Below are positions 9,035 to 19,300 of a DNA stretch of 64,000 nt, piece after piece. Source of the stretch: Filimonas effusa (GTDB lineage: Bacteria > Bacteroidota > Bacteroidia > Chitinophagales > Chitinophagaceae); contig NZ_SDHZ01000002.1 of assembly GCF_004118675.1 (NCBI RefSeq), positions 1,178,001 to 1,242,000 of the forward strand, read 5' to 3'. Below the pieces are notes generated by a model. The model ran no database searches. It saw nothing but the letters and a program-made list of their open reading frames with translations, and had not been told where the DNA came from. The position numbers were made by a program, and so were the translations under genes. Position 1 is the first letter of the stretch. Each line of letters opens with the position of its first letter.

Positions 9035-10255
9035 TCAGGGTGATACAATTATTTTACGGCCGGAGACCTGGAAATGGACTTCTCCGGTCTGCTGCATCAT
9101 ATTCAATAGTTTTTCAATAGACGCATCGCTGGACAGTCCTCCCCTGAAGTGTGCATTTGGCACATCCCCCTTGTACTCAATCTCCACATCGTACCATCTT
9201 GCGATCATCCGCATAGCAGCACGGACATCGGTTCCGGCAAACTGGATAAGATCATTTTTCCAGGCTATCGTTTCTTCGGTATTTACATTATTCTGCACTT
9301 TTAATATTCCGTTGCGGAAGAGGCTGGCGCATTGACCCGGCACCAGGATCTTTTGTTTATCCTGCGCATCTGCGGCAGGGGCATTCACTTTAACCTTGCC
9401 CTGCAATAATGTTGTCTGCACCGCTTCTTCATCGGAATAGGCCATTATATTAAAGCTGGTACCCAATACCTGTACCTGCATATTATCCAGATTCACAAAG
9501 AAAGGCTGAGACGCATTTTCTGCGATCTCAAAATAAGCTTCCCCTGAAAGGGTCACCTCTCTTTGGGAACCATTGAAAGCAGTGGGATAATGTAAGCGGC
9601 TGGCTGCATTGAGCCAAACTTTAGTTCCATCGGGCAGTGTAATATGGTACCTGCCGCCCCGCGGCGTTGAGATGGTATTGAACAAGTTCGCCGCTGCCGG
9701 GCCTGACTGTTGCTGGTAGGCCAGTTGGCCATTGGCCAGCTTTACCACCTGGGTAGTTCCTTGCGTTGCCAACGCGCCGTTTTTAGCATCGTTAAGCGTA
9801 ATAGTGGAACCATCGGCGAGGGTTAATATCGCCTTGTTCGTTCCAGGGCGGATGCTTTCCTGCGCAGCAGTATTTTTTGCCAGCTTTGGTGCCGGATCCT
9901 GCTTTAATAAGCGATAGGCGGCAGTACTGCCAGTCAGTAATAGCAACGCTGCGGCCGCCCATTTCCACCAATGCCTGCGAGGCTGCGTATTCATGAGATG
10001 CACTTCCGGTTGCACTTCCGGCTCTTCTTCCTGTAGTTTATCCCAGGTTTCATTGAAGATTTCAACGATATCGGTTTCGGGCGAGGCATATACTTCTGTC
10101 TGTTCTATAAACAGCCTGGCAATCGATTCGTTAATCTGTAGCAGATTTTGATTGTCATGAATAAGCGTCCTTAACTGCCTGATTTCGGCGACGGACATTT
10201 TTTCATCATCCAGGTATTTCTGCCATAATAAGATAAAGCGTTCCTGTTTGTTCAT
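9035..10255 (-). CDS. FecR family anti-sigma factor (unit 1)
   Basis: Inner-membrane anti-sigma factor, 406 residues. The N-terminal cytoplasmic part (about 1-95) binds the ECF sigma factor, one membrane segment follows (98-117, AAAALLLLTG), then the periplasmic FecR domain (about 195-290, with TPRGGRYHITLPDGTKVWLN and the GEAYFEI motif) and a C-terminal DUF4974-type STN-like domain ending FQVSGRKIIVSP. The periplasmic end receives the signal from the STN domain of SusC. It is encoded between the sigma gene (100 bases upstream) and susC. The full set of regions is present and of normal length. ATG start at 10255. Confidence 0.95.
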   Translation of the reverse strand: MNKQERFILLWQKYLDDEKMSVAEIRQLRTLIHDNQNLLQINESIARLFIEQTEVYASPETDIVEIFNETWDKLQEEEPEVQPEVHLMNTQPRRHWWKWAAAALLLLTGSTAAYRLLKQDPAPKLAKNTAAQESIRPGTNKAILTLADGSTITLNDAKNGALATQGTTQVVKLANGQLAYQQQSGPAAANLFNTISTPRGGRYHITLPDGTKVWLNAASRLHYPTAFNGSQREVTLSGEAYFEIAENASQPFFVNLDNMQVQVLGTSFNIMAYSDEEAVQTTLLQGKVKVNAPAADAQDKQKILVPGQCASLFRNGILKVQNNVNTEETIAWKNDLIQFAGTDVRAAMRMIARWYDVEIEYKGDVPNAHFRGGLSSDASIEKLLNMMQQTGEVHFQVSGRKIIVSP

Positions 10256-10355
10256 ATGACCTGTTTAAAGCAATCTGCCGGGCCTCCGGCAGGTATGGCT
10301 TTTTTATACAGACGTGTAAGAAAACAGGAGGAATGCGTATACCTGAAAAAAAATA

Positions 10356-10952
10356 TCAAGCTTGTAAAACAACAGTCCAGATTAATAAAAAGACACCTTC
10401 GTGATATTGCGCCATATATTTCCTGATAGCGCTTAAAGCACGGACCATATAGGATTTGGAGGTAACCCGGGTAATATTCATACGAACGGCGATTTCCGAA
10501 TGACTTAATCCTTCGAAACGGCTTAGTTTGAACACTTGTTGCATCTGAGGAGGGAGATTATTAACGGCTCTGTTGAGTAAGCCCTCCAGCTCATGATATT
10601 CTGCATTTTCGTGCGGATTGGCAGCATCGTCGCGGAAATAAGCAAGCAGGTAATCTTCGTTGTTAGCTGTAAAAACTTTTTTTCGCAGATGATCGATAGC
10701 GAGATTACGTGCCAGGGTATATAGAAAAGATCTGAAATAAATGACATCGGGTAGCTGTTCTTTATTTACCCAAAGTTTGATAAAAGTTTCCTGGGCGAGA
10801 TCCCTTGCTAATTCAGGAGATTTTGAGATTTTAAGGCCAATAGCATAGATCTGATTCCAATAGTGTTCAAAGACAATGCGATAGGCGTCGCGGTCGCCAT
10901 CGGCGATACGCAACAGCAGTTCCGGCTCGTTGTATGTAGTGACAGATGGCAA
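10356..10952 (-). CDS. ECF RNA polymerase sigma factor (unit 1)
   Basis: A 198-residue ECF sigma-70 factor of the Bacteroidota type. Region 2 (about 10-80) has the ARDLAQETFIKLW motif that binds core polymerase and the -10 element; region 4 (about 120-180) has LPPQMQQVFKLSRFEGLSHSEIA for the -35 element. The tail (GVFLLIWTVVLQA) is hydrophobic, common in these FecR-controlled sigma factors. It should switch on susC and downstream genes when released by FecR. The start must be TTG at 10952: an in-frame stop lies two codons upstream and no ATG exists near the N-terminus. The gene stands 142 bases after the end of the unit 2 thioredoxin gene, with a terminator between. Confidence 0.93.
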   Translation of the reverse strand: MPSVTTYNEPELLLRIADGDRDAYRIVFEHYWNQIYAIGLKISKSPELARDLAQETFIKLWVNKEQLPDVIYFRSFLYTLARNLAIDHLRKKVFTANNEDYLLAYFRDDAANPHENAEYHELEGLLNRAVNNLPPQMQQVFKLSRFEGLSHSEIAVRMNITRVTSKSYMVRALSAIRKYMAQYHEGVFLLIWTVVLQA

Positions 10953-10985
10953 AGCTTTAAAAATCGTTGTAATACTAAAGTAAGG

Positions 10986-11013
10986 AAAAAGCCGGAGTAA
11001 AATTTACTCCGGC
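10986..11013 (-). terminator. Intrinsic terminator after the unit 2 thioredoxin gene
   Basis: Arms GCCGGAGTAAA (10991-11001) and TTTACTCCGGC (11003-11013) are perfectly complementary with a one-base centre. On the minus strand the hairpin is followed by TTTTTCC. It ends the last gene of unit 2 and isolates unit 1. Confidence 0.8.
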
Positions 11014-11094
11014 CTTAATATCTTAAAGTATTCATATGGGATCGTTCCCAAATAAAATACGGCAATTGAAAGGCTGTAAACATACACTATTGCA

Positions 11095-12345
11095 TTACTG
11101 TTGATGCAGCATAGCCTCCAGCATTTTTTTTCTTTCTGCCTGCATTTTATAGAATGCTTCTTGTTTATTTTCCAATTCGGACAGCAACATCAACTCTGAT
11201 TTTATAACAGCCAGGTCCCTGGCTTTATCCGGCATGCGTTCCAAAACAGCTACTTTATCTGCCCAATAACCCTTAAAATTGGACATCGAAAAAGCTTCAT
11301 TGCTTTTAAATGCGCTATCAATCCAATACAATGCAGTTTCAAGTGCTGTAGAATCAGTGCATTTACCGGTAATAAGGGGACTGTACCAGTCGACCCAGGT
11401 TCTTGTGCTGATGTTCTTATAAACACCTTTTTTTACGGCATTGTTCACCCTTGTCACATACGCCATCCAGTTGCGACTGTATTGCAGCTCTTTTATACGT
11501 ACAGTTGTCACCAGTTCTTCTTTTGACGTAATTCCTTTTTCATCCATCATTGCCAGCAGCTTTTGAAAAGCAGCTTCGTCAAATACCTTCCCAGCCTTTA
11601 CCGCAGACAGGAGTTGACTGGCATTACGGGTGTATTTTTCAGCCAACATACTTTCGACATTAGCCTTCCCGAACTTTTCATCAAAGGAATTTCTATTGGC
11701 ATAGATATAAGTTATTACAGGCGAAAAGGGCGTTTGTACCTGTTTAGCTATTAGCTGATAGATATCTTTCTCGAAATAGCGTTCTTTTGGAATAATAGAT
11801 AAGTAATGCAATGCTACTTCTCTTTCGCGGGAATCAGCCATCTTGTTGAGAAACTGCAAATATGCTGCAACAACTGCAGGATCATCTTTATGCTTATTGT
11901 AATCAGCTTCCAGCGCAACTTCGGCATATCCTCCACTCAAAGCTTTTGAAGCTTCTGCCAGCAATGGAGCAGCCTTCATAAAGCCAACCGCACGATGTAC
12001 AAGATTGCCGGCTCCGTCAACCCATAACAACGTTGGATAAGCACCCACATGATAGTTTTTAGCCAGGGCGACACCTGCTCCAACTTCTATATCTGTTTTA
12101 AAGCAGATAAAGTTACTGTTGAAAAAAGCGGCTACTTTTTCATTGGGAAAAACTTCTGCAGCGAGCTTCTTACAAGGCACACACCAAGAGGTATAACAGT
12201 CGATGAAGATGAGTTTCTTTTCTTTTCTGGCTTTGGCGGTTATTTCAGCCCAAGTGCCTTTTTCAAAATGAACACCTCCGTTCTGTTGAGCCAATACCAA
12301 CCCGGAATAGAGTCCCAACCAAACAACAAGTATTATCTCCTTCAT
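11095..12345 (-). CDS. Exported thioredoxin-fold protein with long C-terminal helical region (unit 2)
   Basis: A 416-residue exported protein. Signal peptide (1-19, cut near VLAQ), then a thioredoxin-like domain (about 25-135) with the active site W54-C-V-P-C58 and the cis-proline region GAYPTLLWVDGAG. The rest (about 140-416) is mostly helical and charged, with no domain I recognise, ending in a K/E-rich segment. The arrangement resembles the DUF255/thioredoxin_7 proteins found beside SusCD loci. Probable role: thiol-disulfide exchange in the periplasm or at the outer membrane; the substrate is unknown. A terminator-like hairpin separates it from the gene upstream, so it may have its own promoter. 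Confidence 0.85.
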   Translation of the reverse strand: MKEIILVVWLGLYSGLVLAQQNGGVHFEKGTWAEITAKARKEKKLIFIDCYTSWCVPCKKLAAEVFPNEKVAAFFNSNFICFKTDIEVGAGVALAKNYHVGAYPTLLWVDGAGNLVHRAVGFMKAAPLLAEASKALSGGYAEVALEADYNKHKDDPAVVAAYLQFLNKMADSREREVALHYLSIIPKERYFEKDIYQLIAKQVQTPFSPVITYIYANRNSFDEKFGKANVESMLAEKYTRNASQLLSAVKAGKVFDEAAFQKLLAMMDEKGITSKEELVTTVRIKELQYSRNWMAYVTRVNNAVKKGVYKNISTRTWVDWYSPLITGKCTDSTALETALYWIDSAFKSNEAFSMSNFKGYWADKVAVLERMPDKARDLAVIKSELMLLSELENKQEAFYKMQAERKKMLEAMLHQQ

Positions 12346-12368
12346 AATATCAATTAAATATTCGCATT

Positions 12369-12403
12369 AAAAAAGGGGCCGTCCATTCTTTTGTTCAGCC
12401 CCT
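12369..12403 (-). terminator. Terminator-like hairpin between the unknown exported protein and the thioredoxin gene
   Basis: AGGGGC (12374-12379) pairs with GCCCCT (12398-12403) across an 18-base loop; on the minus strand the hairpin is followed by T6. It lies 6 bases after the stop of the upstream gene and 24 bases before the thioredoxin start. It may limit read-through into the last gene. Confidence 0.55.
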
Positions 12404-12408
12404 ATCGT

Positions 12409-12909
12409 TTACTTACTGCCGAAATCTATATTTTTTTCTCTAAATGGATTTTCCGCCGTCTCCGAATAATAGTTAGCGCCTGTGAAGAATTTACCTAATT
12501 CCAGATAACCAACTATCAAAAGACTATTCTTATATTCCGGATGTATATATAAGGCGTAATAATACTCCGGAGGCTCAACCGGATTCAGATATATTCCTTT
12601 AAGTTTAAATCCTGCAATCTGTTTAGGGACTTTATTGGGATCACCTATAATATCTCTGGTAGCAACTTTATATTCGGTTATAACATCACTGGGAAAATAT
12701 TTAAGGAAAAGCGTCCCATCCTCTTGCTCTTTGCAGGAAAAATTTCCTTTAGGCATACGACGGGTAGACTCCCATCCAACCGTTTTCGCGGTACCTTTTT
12801 TAAAAAAAATGGAAATGTAACCTGCACTTATATCCAACTTTGACGCAGTTTGTGCATTTACTTTAATAAAGGCAACTGCAGCTATCAAGAAGAAAAACAC
12901 TCTGGCCAT
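12409..12909 (-). CDS. Unknown exported protein (unit 2)
   Basis: 166 residues starting MARVFFFLIAAVAFIKVNAQ, a clear cleavable signal peptide with a predicted cut near residue 19. The mature protein has aromatic-rich stretches such as PPEYYYALYIHPEYK, one cysteine, and no motif I recognise. It sits 11 bases after the stop of the unknown lipoprotein gene, so the two are probably co-transcribed and may act together. Two hand-counted 60-base stretches here (12421-12480 and 12541-12600) have about 37 percent G+C against about 47 percent in a stretch of susC, a weak sign of a different origin. No function is proposed. Confidence 0.75.
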   Translation of the reverse strand: MARVFFFLIAAVAFIKVNAQTASKLDISAGYISIFFKKGTAKTVGWESTRRMPKGNFSCKEQEDGTLFLKYFPSDVITEYKVATRDIIGDPNKVPKQIAGFKLKGIYLNPVEPPEYYYALYIHPEYKNSLLIVGYLELGKFFTGANYYSETAENPFREKNIDFGSK

Positions 12910-12920
12910 GTCAGTATAAT

Positions 12921-13784
12921 TTAGTTTGTTGGGGTTCCAGAATATTTACAAAAGCCGGTAGTTGTAGCCTTTGGGCGTAACGGAGTTCCATAGGATTGGA
13001 AACTCAATCTAAAAGAAATGTCCCAGTTATAGCTTGTAATATTATTCTCGACCGATGTAACCGTTTCATCTTCACCGATTTCTGCACCAATTTCGCCAAC
13101 ACCCGCATTTAAGCCGGCTCTTACCAAAACCCTGCCTGTACTCGTTTTCGTAAAGGTCCGCTTCTCAAGCAGATCTCCATAAGAACGCCCAATTACCGCC
13201 TGTTCCTCTCCTCCCACGTTAGCATAAGGAGTGTAGGGTACTTCAGTAGTTCCAATAGCCGGACCAGTTAAAAACACGGACACATTTCCCAGCAGGAAGG
13301 CTGAGGGCATCCATAAGTTTGAAATATTATACTGCACAGGGATCAACAGTGTTAAGACATTACGTCTTTGTGCAAAAGGAAAAGTTACACGATGATAATA
13401 TTGAACATCACTAGGGCCAACATCAATCCCATCAGCAGCAGACCAATCTTCATCTTCCAAAAGATAAATCTCCTCACTAGCTCCTGGATCTAAATCAGCA
13501 TCATAATCAGTGCGATATAATGAAGACCGAGCATCAGGCCCAGCGTTTAAGGCGCTATCTCTAAAGAGATTAATCAAACTATCTGACTTCTTAATATCTT
13601 TAAAATATTTCATCAACAATTGATATTGAACTTTAGTGATATTAAGACTAATTGAATCACGGATCCGCCCGGGTGAACTGATTTCATCAGCACCTTCATT
13701 AGAAATAGATGTTTGCTTTGTACAGGAAAAAAAAGGAAAAAGCATCAGAAACGCAATAGCATTTCGAATAGATAAAAGACGCAT
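12921..13784 (-). CDS. Unknown lipoprotein (unit 2)
   Basis: 287 residues, lipoprotein signal with cysteine at residue 21 (FPFFSC). After a short linker comes a helical stretch (YQLLMKYFKDIKKSDSLINL), an acidic segment (DYDADLDPGASEEIYLLED), then a probably beta-rich C-terminal part with alternating hydrophobic residues such as GRVLVRAGLNAGVGEIG. I do not recognise the family. It lies 30 bases after the TlpA-like gene and 11 before another unknown exported protein. Position in a SusCD locus suggests a surface or periplasmic partner of the uptake pair, such as a substrate-binding protein; that is only inference. A 60-base stretch (13441-13500) has about 40 percent G+C, lower than the neighbouring genes. 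Confidence 0.75.
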   Translation of the reverse strand: MRLLSIRNAIAFLMLFPFFSCTKQTSISNEGADEISSPGRIRDSISLNITKVQYQLLMKYFKDIKKSDSLINLFRDSALNAGPDARSSLYRTDYDADLDPGASEEIYLLEDEDWSAADGIDVGPSDVQYYHRVTFPFAQRRNVLTLLIPVQYNISNLWMPSAFLLGNVSVFLTGPAIGTTEVPYTPYANVGGEEQAVIGRSYGDLLEKRTFTKTSTGRVLVRAGLNAGVGEIGAEIGEDETVTSVENNITSYNWDISFRLSFQSYGTPLRPKATTTGFCKYSGTPTN

Positions 13785-13814
13785 ATTAGCATGTATTGGT
13801 GAAATAGGATATAC

Positions 13815-14933
13815 TTAGTTAAAAATTTCTGCCAGTCTTTTTTCCAGATCAGGTCCTTTCAGATTTTTAGCAATAATCTTTCCGTTCGGATCCACCAATA
13901 CATTCTGGGGGATGCCGTCAATGCCGTACAGGGCGGCGGCTTCATTTCTCATCTTCAGGTCGGCGACCTGCTTCCAGGGCAGTTTATCTTCTTTAATAGC
14001 AGAAAGCCAGTTGTCTTTAAATGCCTCAATATCGAGAGATACGCCAAGAATTTCCAACCCCTTTTCGTGATAGACCAAGTAAGCTTTTACTACATTCTTA
14101 TTTTCTTTGCGGCAGGGACCACACCAGGATGCCCAGAAATCAACCAATACATATTTGCTCCTGTAGTCCGATAATTTTACAGGCTTACCTTCCGGATCAA
14201 ACTGCGTAAAGTCTGGCGCCATAGTCCCCACAGCAGTCGTATTGATACTTTTGAGTTGTGCAGCATAACTTTTTGCCGATGGCGTAGCTTTTACGCTCGC
14301 CGACAGCTTCTCAAATAATGGGGCAGCCACTTCATATTCGGGAATAACCCCTGCATATTTCTTTAAAGCCAGCAAACTCAGGAAACTACCCGGCCTGGTC
14401 TTTAAGAAATTGAAATAAACAGTTCTCTTCATTTCCGAAATGGAATCGCTTTGCAGTTCTATCCGCGACATGAGTGCCGTATCGTTTCGTTGTTGCGCCG
14501 GCATATTTTTATAGTAGGCATCAAGCTGCTTCTTTTTTTCTTCTATAGGAGCCAGCGATGCATTAAGTTGCTTGTAGTCGTCATTGAGCCGGGAGCCGCT
14601 TATAGTGCTATAAGCAAGCGAATCGGCCACGGCATGAAGTCTGATGATGCCAGGCTCCAGGTAAAGCTTCAGGTGTTCTGATCGAATTCTACCTTTCGGC
14701 GTTCTCCCCATTACTATCAGCGTAACTTCTGCAGGTTCTTCGATTGCCCCCTTTAGTTCGAAGTGGCCATCTTTAATTTCAGCAGTATCGTTGATGATAG
14801 GGCTGAAGCAAATGATCTTCGCCGTTGCTGTACCTGCAAACCCATCCATTTCTCCTTTCAGTATATATTCTGTTTTCTGCGCCATTGCCAGGGCGGGAAA
14901 GAGAATCATAGCAGTTATAATAGTCTTCTTCAT
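13815..14933 (-). CDS. TlpA-like thiol-disulfide oxidoreductase with N-terminal DUF4369-like domain (unit 2)
   Basis: 372 residues. Signal peptide (cut near ALAMAQ, residue 19), a DUF4369-like beta domain (about 20-120, ending in the LEPGIIRLHA motif), a helical linker rich in K and E (130-220), and a C-terminal AhpC/TSA-thioredoxin domain (about 235-372) with active site W270-C-G-P-C274 and the GIPQNVLVDPNGKI cis-proline region. Members of this family keep cysteines reduced or exchange disulfides in the periplasm. It follows susD by 3 bases, so it is translated with the transporter pair. The partner protein is unknown; the two exported proteins downstream or an incoming substrate are candidates. 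Confidence 0.92.
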   Translation of the reverse strand: MKKTIITAMILFPALAMAQKTEYILKGEMDGFAGTATAKIICFSPIINDTAEIKDGHFELKGAIEEPAEVTLIVMGRTPKGRIRSEHLKLYLEPGIIRLHAVADSLAYSTISGSRLNDDYKQLNASLAPIEEKKKQLDAYYKNMPAQQRNDTALMSRIELQSDSISEMKRTVYFNFLKTRPGSFLSLLALKKYAGVIPEYEVAAPLFEKLSASVKATPSAKSYAAQLKSINTTAVGTMAPDFTQFDPEGKPVKLSDYRSKYVLVDFWASWCGPCRKENKNVVKAYLVYHEKGLEILGVSLDIEAFKDNWLSAIKEDKLPWKQVADLKMRNEAAALYGIDGIPQNVLVDPNGKIIAKNLKGPDLEKRLAEIFN

Positions 14934-14936
14934 TTT

Positions 14937-16307
14937 TTAAGGATTTTGTTCCCACGTTGGATTAAAATACATTACCTGGAGTGGTATGCGCAGCACATAC
15001 CGGGGGCTACCTGGTTGCAGTGTAGCGATAACACTGCCGGTTCCGTTATATCTTTCAACCGCGGGCATACGCCCTTCCGCATCATACCTTCGCATATCAA
15101 ACCAGCGCATACCGCAAAAAGCAAGTTCAAAACTTCTTTCCGCTATGACCTTTTGTAATACCTGTTCTTGATCAGTAGACGTAAACTTCTGGTAACTGGC
15201 TGTGGGGAAGCGCCTTTTTCGCAGAGAATCCAACTGATCACAAGCTTTTGTAAGGTCATTATTTCTCGCAGCCGCTTCTGCAATGACCAGATACATTTCA
15301 GCAACAGAGATACCCCAACTGGGTGCCGCATACCCGGACGGAACGCCTGCATGCATAAAAAGCGTGCGCCCTCTTACTGTAAAACTATAATCTCCCAACT
15401 GGGTGTAATAGAATTTCAGGCGAAGATCCTTCGTATCAAAAGAGCGAAGGAATGATAATACGGGGATCTCGCTTCCCAGGTAAGAAGTGCCGCCCAGCCG
15501 GGCATAAATAGCATCTGCCCGCTTCATAACATGCGGGATACTTTTGGCATCGGGAAGCGCCGTATAGTCTAAAACTTTTGCAGTGCCATTATCTAATGCC
15601 AACTGAGCATTCCGGGCCGCTTCCGAATAATTCCCCATATACAAATAGGTTCTGGCCAACACGCCATAAGCCGCCGCAACGGTTCCCCTGAAACGATTAG
15701 AAGCATTTTCTTTAGGAAGATCAGGAATAGCGGTTTTAATATCGGTAATAATCTGATCGTAGATCTGCTGTACAGTGGAACGGCCAGGCATTACGTCGGT
15801 AACATCAACAGAAGTCACGAATGGAACAGCCAGGTCTTTATCAGCCGTAGTTTTATCATACACCTTTGCATACAGGTTAACCAGGTAGAGATATTCAAAT
15901 GCTCTGCCCAGCAAAGCCTCCCCTTTTAAGCTGTTTCTATCCTGCACTGTACCATCTGTAACCTTTTCTATATTATTGATTACCGTGTTGTACAGGTAAA
16001 TTGATTTGTAAAGTGTTTGCCAGATAAGCGCACTACCGGGCACCTCTTCAACAAACTGTTCCTGCCAGGTGTAGATTCTGTCATTTGAGCTGGTGAGAGT
16101 ACTGGAAATTGTAAGTAAATCTTTGCAATCGTCAAGCATATTCAACTGAGACGGAACAGAATTTTCCAGTTCAATATTATTGAGCCACTCATCATAATCA
16201 CGTGTGGTTTCGAGCAGCCTTACTCCTTTAGGTTCTATATCCAAGTATTTATTGCAGGAACTAAGCAGCAATACCATTATCGAGAGGAAGCAGATATATT
16301 TTTTCAT
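14937..16307 (-). CDS. SusD/RagB family lipoprotein (unit 2)
   Basis: 456 residues, lipoprotein signal with cysteine at residue 18 (LLLSSC), then the SusD helical fold. Recognisable parts are the KGEALLGRAFEYLYLVNLYA segment, the SWGISVAEMYLVIAEAAAR helix and the C-terminal VIAERSFELAFCGMRWFDMRRYD motif. It is somewhat short for the family, and its N-terminal region (DYDEWLNN) resembles the SusD branch found with TlpA-type loci. It lies 28 bases after its susC and 3 before the TlpA-like gene. The ligand is unknown: no carbohydrate-active enzyme is encoded in this unit. Confidence 0.93.
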   Translation of the reverse strand: MKKYICFLSIMVLLLSSCNKYLDIEPKGVRLLETTRDYDEWLNNIELENSVPSQLNMLDDCKDLLTISSTLTSSNDRIYTWQEQFVEEVPGSALIWQTLYKSIYLYNTVINNIEKVTDGTVQDRNSLKGEALLGRAFEYLYLVNLYAKVYDKTTADKDLAVPFVTSVDVTDVMPGRSTVQQIYDQIITDIKTAIPDLPKENASNRFRGTVAAAYGVLARTYLYMGNYSEAARNAQLALDNGTAKVLDYTALPDAKSIPHVMKRADAIYARLGGTSYLGSEIPVLSFLRSFDTKDLRLKFYYTQLGDYSFTVRGRTLFMHAGVPSGYAAPSWGISVAEMYLVIAEAAARNNDLTKACDQLDSLRKRRFPTASYQKFTSTDQEQVLQKVIAERSFELAFCGMRWFDMRRYDAEGRMPAVERYNGTGSVIATLQPGSPRYVLRIPLQVMYFNPTWEQNP

Positions 16308-16335
16308 TTGTATTACAGTCTGTTAATTGAAAGGA

Positions 16336-19300
16336 TCAGAAATTAATATGAACAGCCATTGTATAGGTTGGAGTGAGGTAAGTTTTTTCGTAGCTACCTG
16401 TGGCTACGCTATAGTTCTCCTTATTCATCGCCACGGTATATACATTGGAAGCCTGCGCACGGATCTCAAAATCAGACAAACCCATTTTTTTCAGGAACCT
16501 TGTTCTTCGGAAGCTATAGGCCACCGTGATATCACTAACAGTGATATAAGTGCCATTTTTAACAAACCTGTCTGAAGCTGCTAAATAGCTGTTATAACTA
16601 GAATATTTCAACGCTGGCATTACATCGGGAATATTTTCGTCGCCAGGTTTCCTCCAGAAATTATTCGCTCCTTCATAAGGACGCATAGCCGATGCCAATG
16701 GTAACGGCAGGCGTACACGAAAACCTCCGAAATAGTTGGCCATAACAAACACGTAGAAATTGCCGATATCCACCCTGTTACTAAGACCAAGATTATAAGG
16801 TGGAATAGTAGTACCTGCATAGTCTACATCATCAATCCCCTGATCGTCTACGTCGAAGTTTTTAGTCTTGCCTTCTTTATCATAGATCAGGGTAGCCCCC
16901 TTATCATCTACCCCCGCATAGCGGTACGTGAAAACACTTCCCACGGCATAACCTTCGAGATAGTTGGTCCTGTTATTAAGCGCATAGGTAAAAGATTTAC
17001 TATTAGGAGGCACGTTTACATTGTATACTTTCAGAATCTTGCTCCTGTTATACGACAATACAAATCCTGTATTCCAATTAAATCCAGGACGGTTGATCCA
17101 GTCTGCATGCAAACCTATTTCAAGTCCGGTATTCCTTATGGAGCTTTGGTTGATGATAGCAGAGGTAACACCCCTGGTAGGATCAACCTGGTTCGAAGCC
17201 AGGATATCCATACTTTTCTTCATGTAGTAATCAATATTACCCGTGATATTCTTAAAGATCTTATAGTCGATACCGATATTCAGGTTATAAGTCCGCTCCC
17301 AGCGCAGCCTGCTATTGGCAGGGGAGTACAATTGCAGTGAGTTAAAAGTATTGTCAAAGGTATTGAGCACCGAAGACGCTATTACCTGTGGCAAAGCATT
17401 CTTAGCAATATTTCCGTTAAACCCAAGCGCTGCCCTCATTTTAATAGCATTCAGCCATTCCAGAGAGTTGACAAATTTCTCCTTATCGATATTCCATCCG
17501 GCGCCAATAGACCAAGAGGGTTTGTAACGATTTTTAGGATCGGAACCAAATAAGTTGGATTGATCGACACGTGCGCTACCCGTTAAGGAGTATTTATTTT
17601 TAAAGGAGTAAACGGCATTGGCATAGCCAGATACAAAGCGATCTTCGGTGTATTGCTGCGCGAACAGTCCACTATAGGATAGGGGTGCATTATTTTTATG
17701 ATACGCCGATACAAAGCTGGTTTGTATCACACTATAGTTAACGGCTCTTTGCAAAAGCGTTTGATCGCTATAGCCAAAATAGCTGGAAGTTCCGCCTTTG
17801 CTTACTACACGCCTGATTTCTGTACCCGCTATCAGATTCAGAGAATGATCGCTTGTAATCTGCTTATTATAATTCAGCTGGGCACGCGCTGTATAACTTT
17901 CTGTACTGGAATGAGTTTGTTGTAGGAAATCGCCTTTCGGAATATTATATACCAGGCCAGTAGTACCCGTTTGTGTATAGTAATTGACATATTGCCTTAC
18001 TTCCACTGCATTTTCGTTGGCAAGGTGCCGTTTTTCGGCCCGGGAAGTTTCGTAGACTCCACCAATATTGGCATTAAGGCCATTACCTATATCGTACCTG
18101 AAATTAACTGTAAAGCGGTTTGTTATCGTATTGGTTTTATTGCTCACCAGGTTCAATTCATTCAAAGGATAATGCAGGTTATCCAGCAACCCATTCGCCA
18201 TCAGCATATCATTAAGTTCAGGCATCATGTTAGACCCTGAAAACACAGGGAGTGCGTTGCCATTATCATCCTGCAAGCGCTCATAAGGGTACAGGCTGGA
18301 AATGCCAATAACGGGAACCGCTTTCTCCCTCGACTCCTGGAAATTTGTGGTGAGTTCCAGCGACAGGCGTTTAGACATCCTGAGGTTGGTGCGTGCATTA
18401 AGACCAAACCGGCTATTGCCATTTTTTACTTTCGACAAATCACTTTGATTGAACTGGGCAGTAATGAAATAAGTAGCATTTTCATTACCACCTGAGATAT
18501 CGAGGTTATGTGTTTGGGTAGTGGCATTTTGCAGGAACAGGCGACCATATTCATTGGTGTTGTTGTGCAGCTTCAATGCTTCCAGCTGGCTATTGGCCTC
18601 TTCCGCAGTGATAAGCCCCGCGGCTTTTTTTGCCAGAACAACGTATGGCGGGGGATAAGTAAAAATACTGCCTGCAGACAAATTGGTCATTAACATCCAG
18701 GCCGTGGCGCCAATATTGGCGTTGCTTTCCTTGATGTATTCAATAGTGGTGTTGGAGCCATCTTTATCCCAACGGTAACGATCATAGTTTTCCTTAGGCG
18801 TTATGCTGAATGTGGTACGGTAGGCGATATTGGGTTTTCCCAGTTTTGCTTTTTTACGTTCTATCACTATTACGCCGTTCGAAGCTCTCACCCCATAAAT
18901 AGTGGCCGCAGCAGCATCTCTTAAAACGGTAACAGATTCAATTTCGTTGGGATTAATGGTTGCCAGGGACAACTCGGTAGGAAAGCCGTCAATCACAATA
19001 AGCGGTTGTTTACTGCCATTAATAGTAGAGATGCCCCTGATCTGGAACAAGCTGTTGCCTTCGAATTCAATATCATTATTGATCATCAGGCCGGGTATCC
19101 TGCTTTGCAGGCCAGCGAGAAAATCGGTGGTATTGATACGGCTATCATATTCTTTATGCGACATGATGCTGACGCTGCCTGTACTCTGTTCCGGCCTGAT
19201 CCGCTGGTAGCCTGTATTCACCTGTATCGCGACTTCATTAAGCTGGGTTACTTTTATCCGTGCTGTAATACTGATGCGTGTTCTGCCGCTGAGGCTTATC

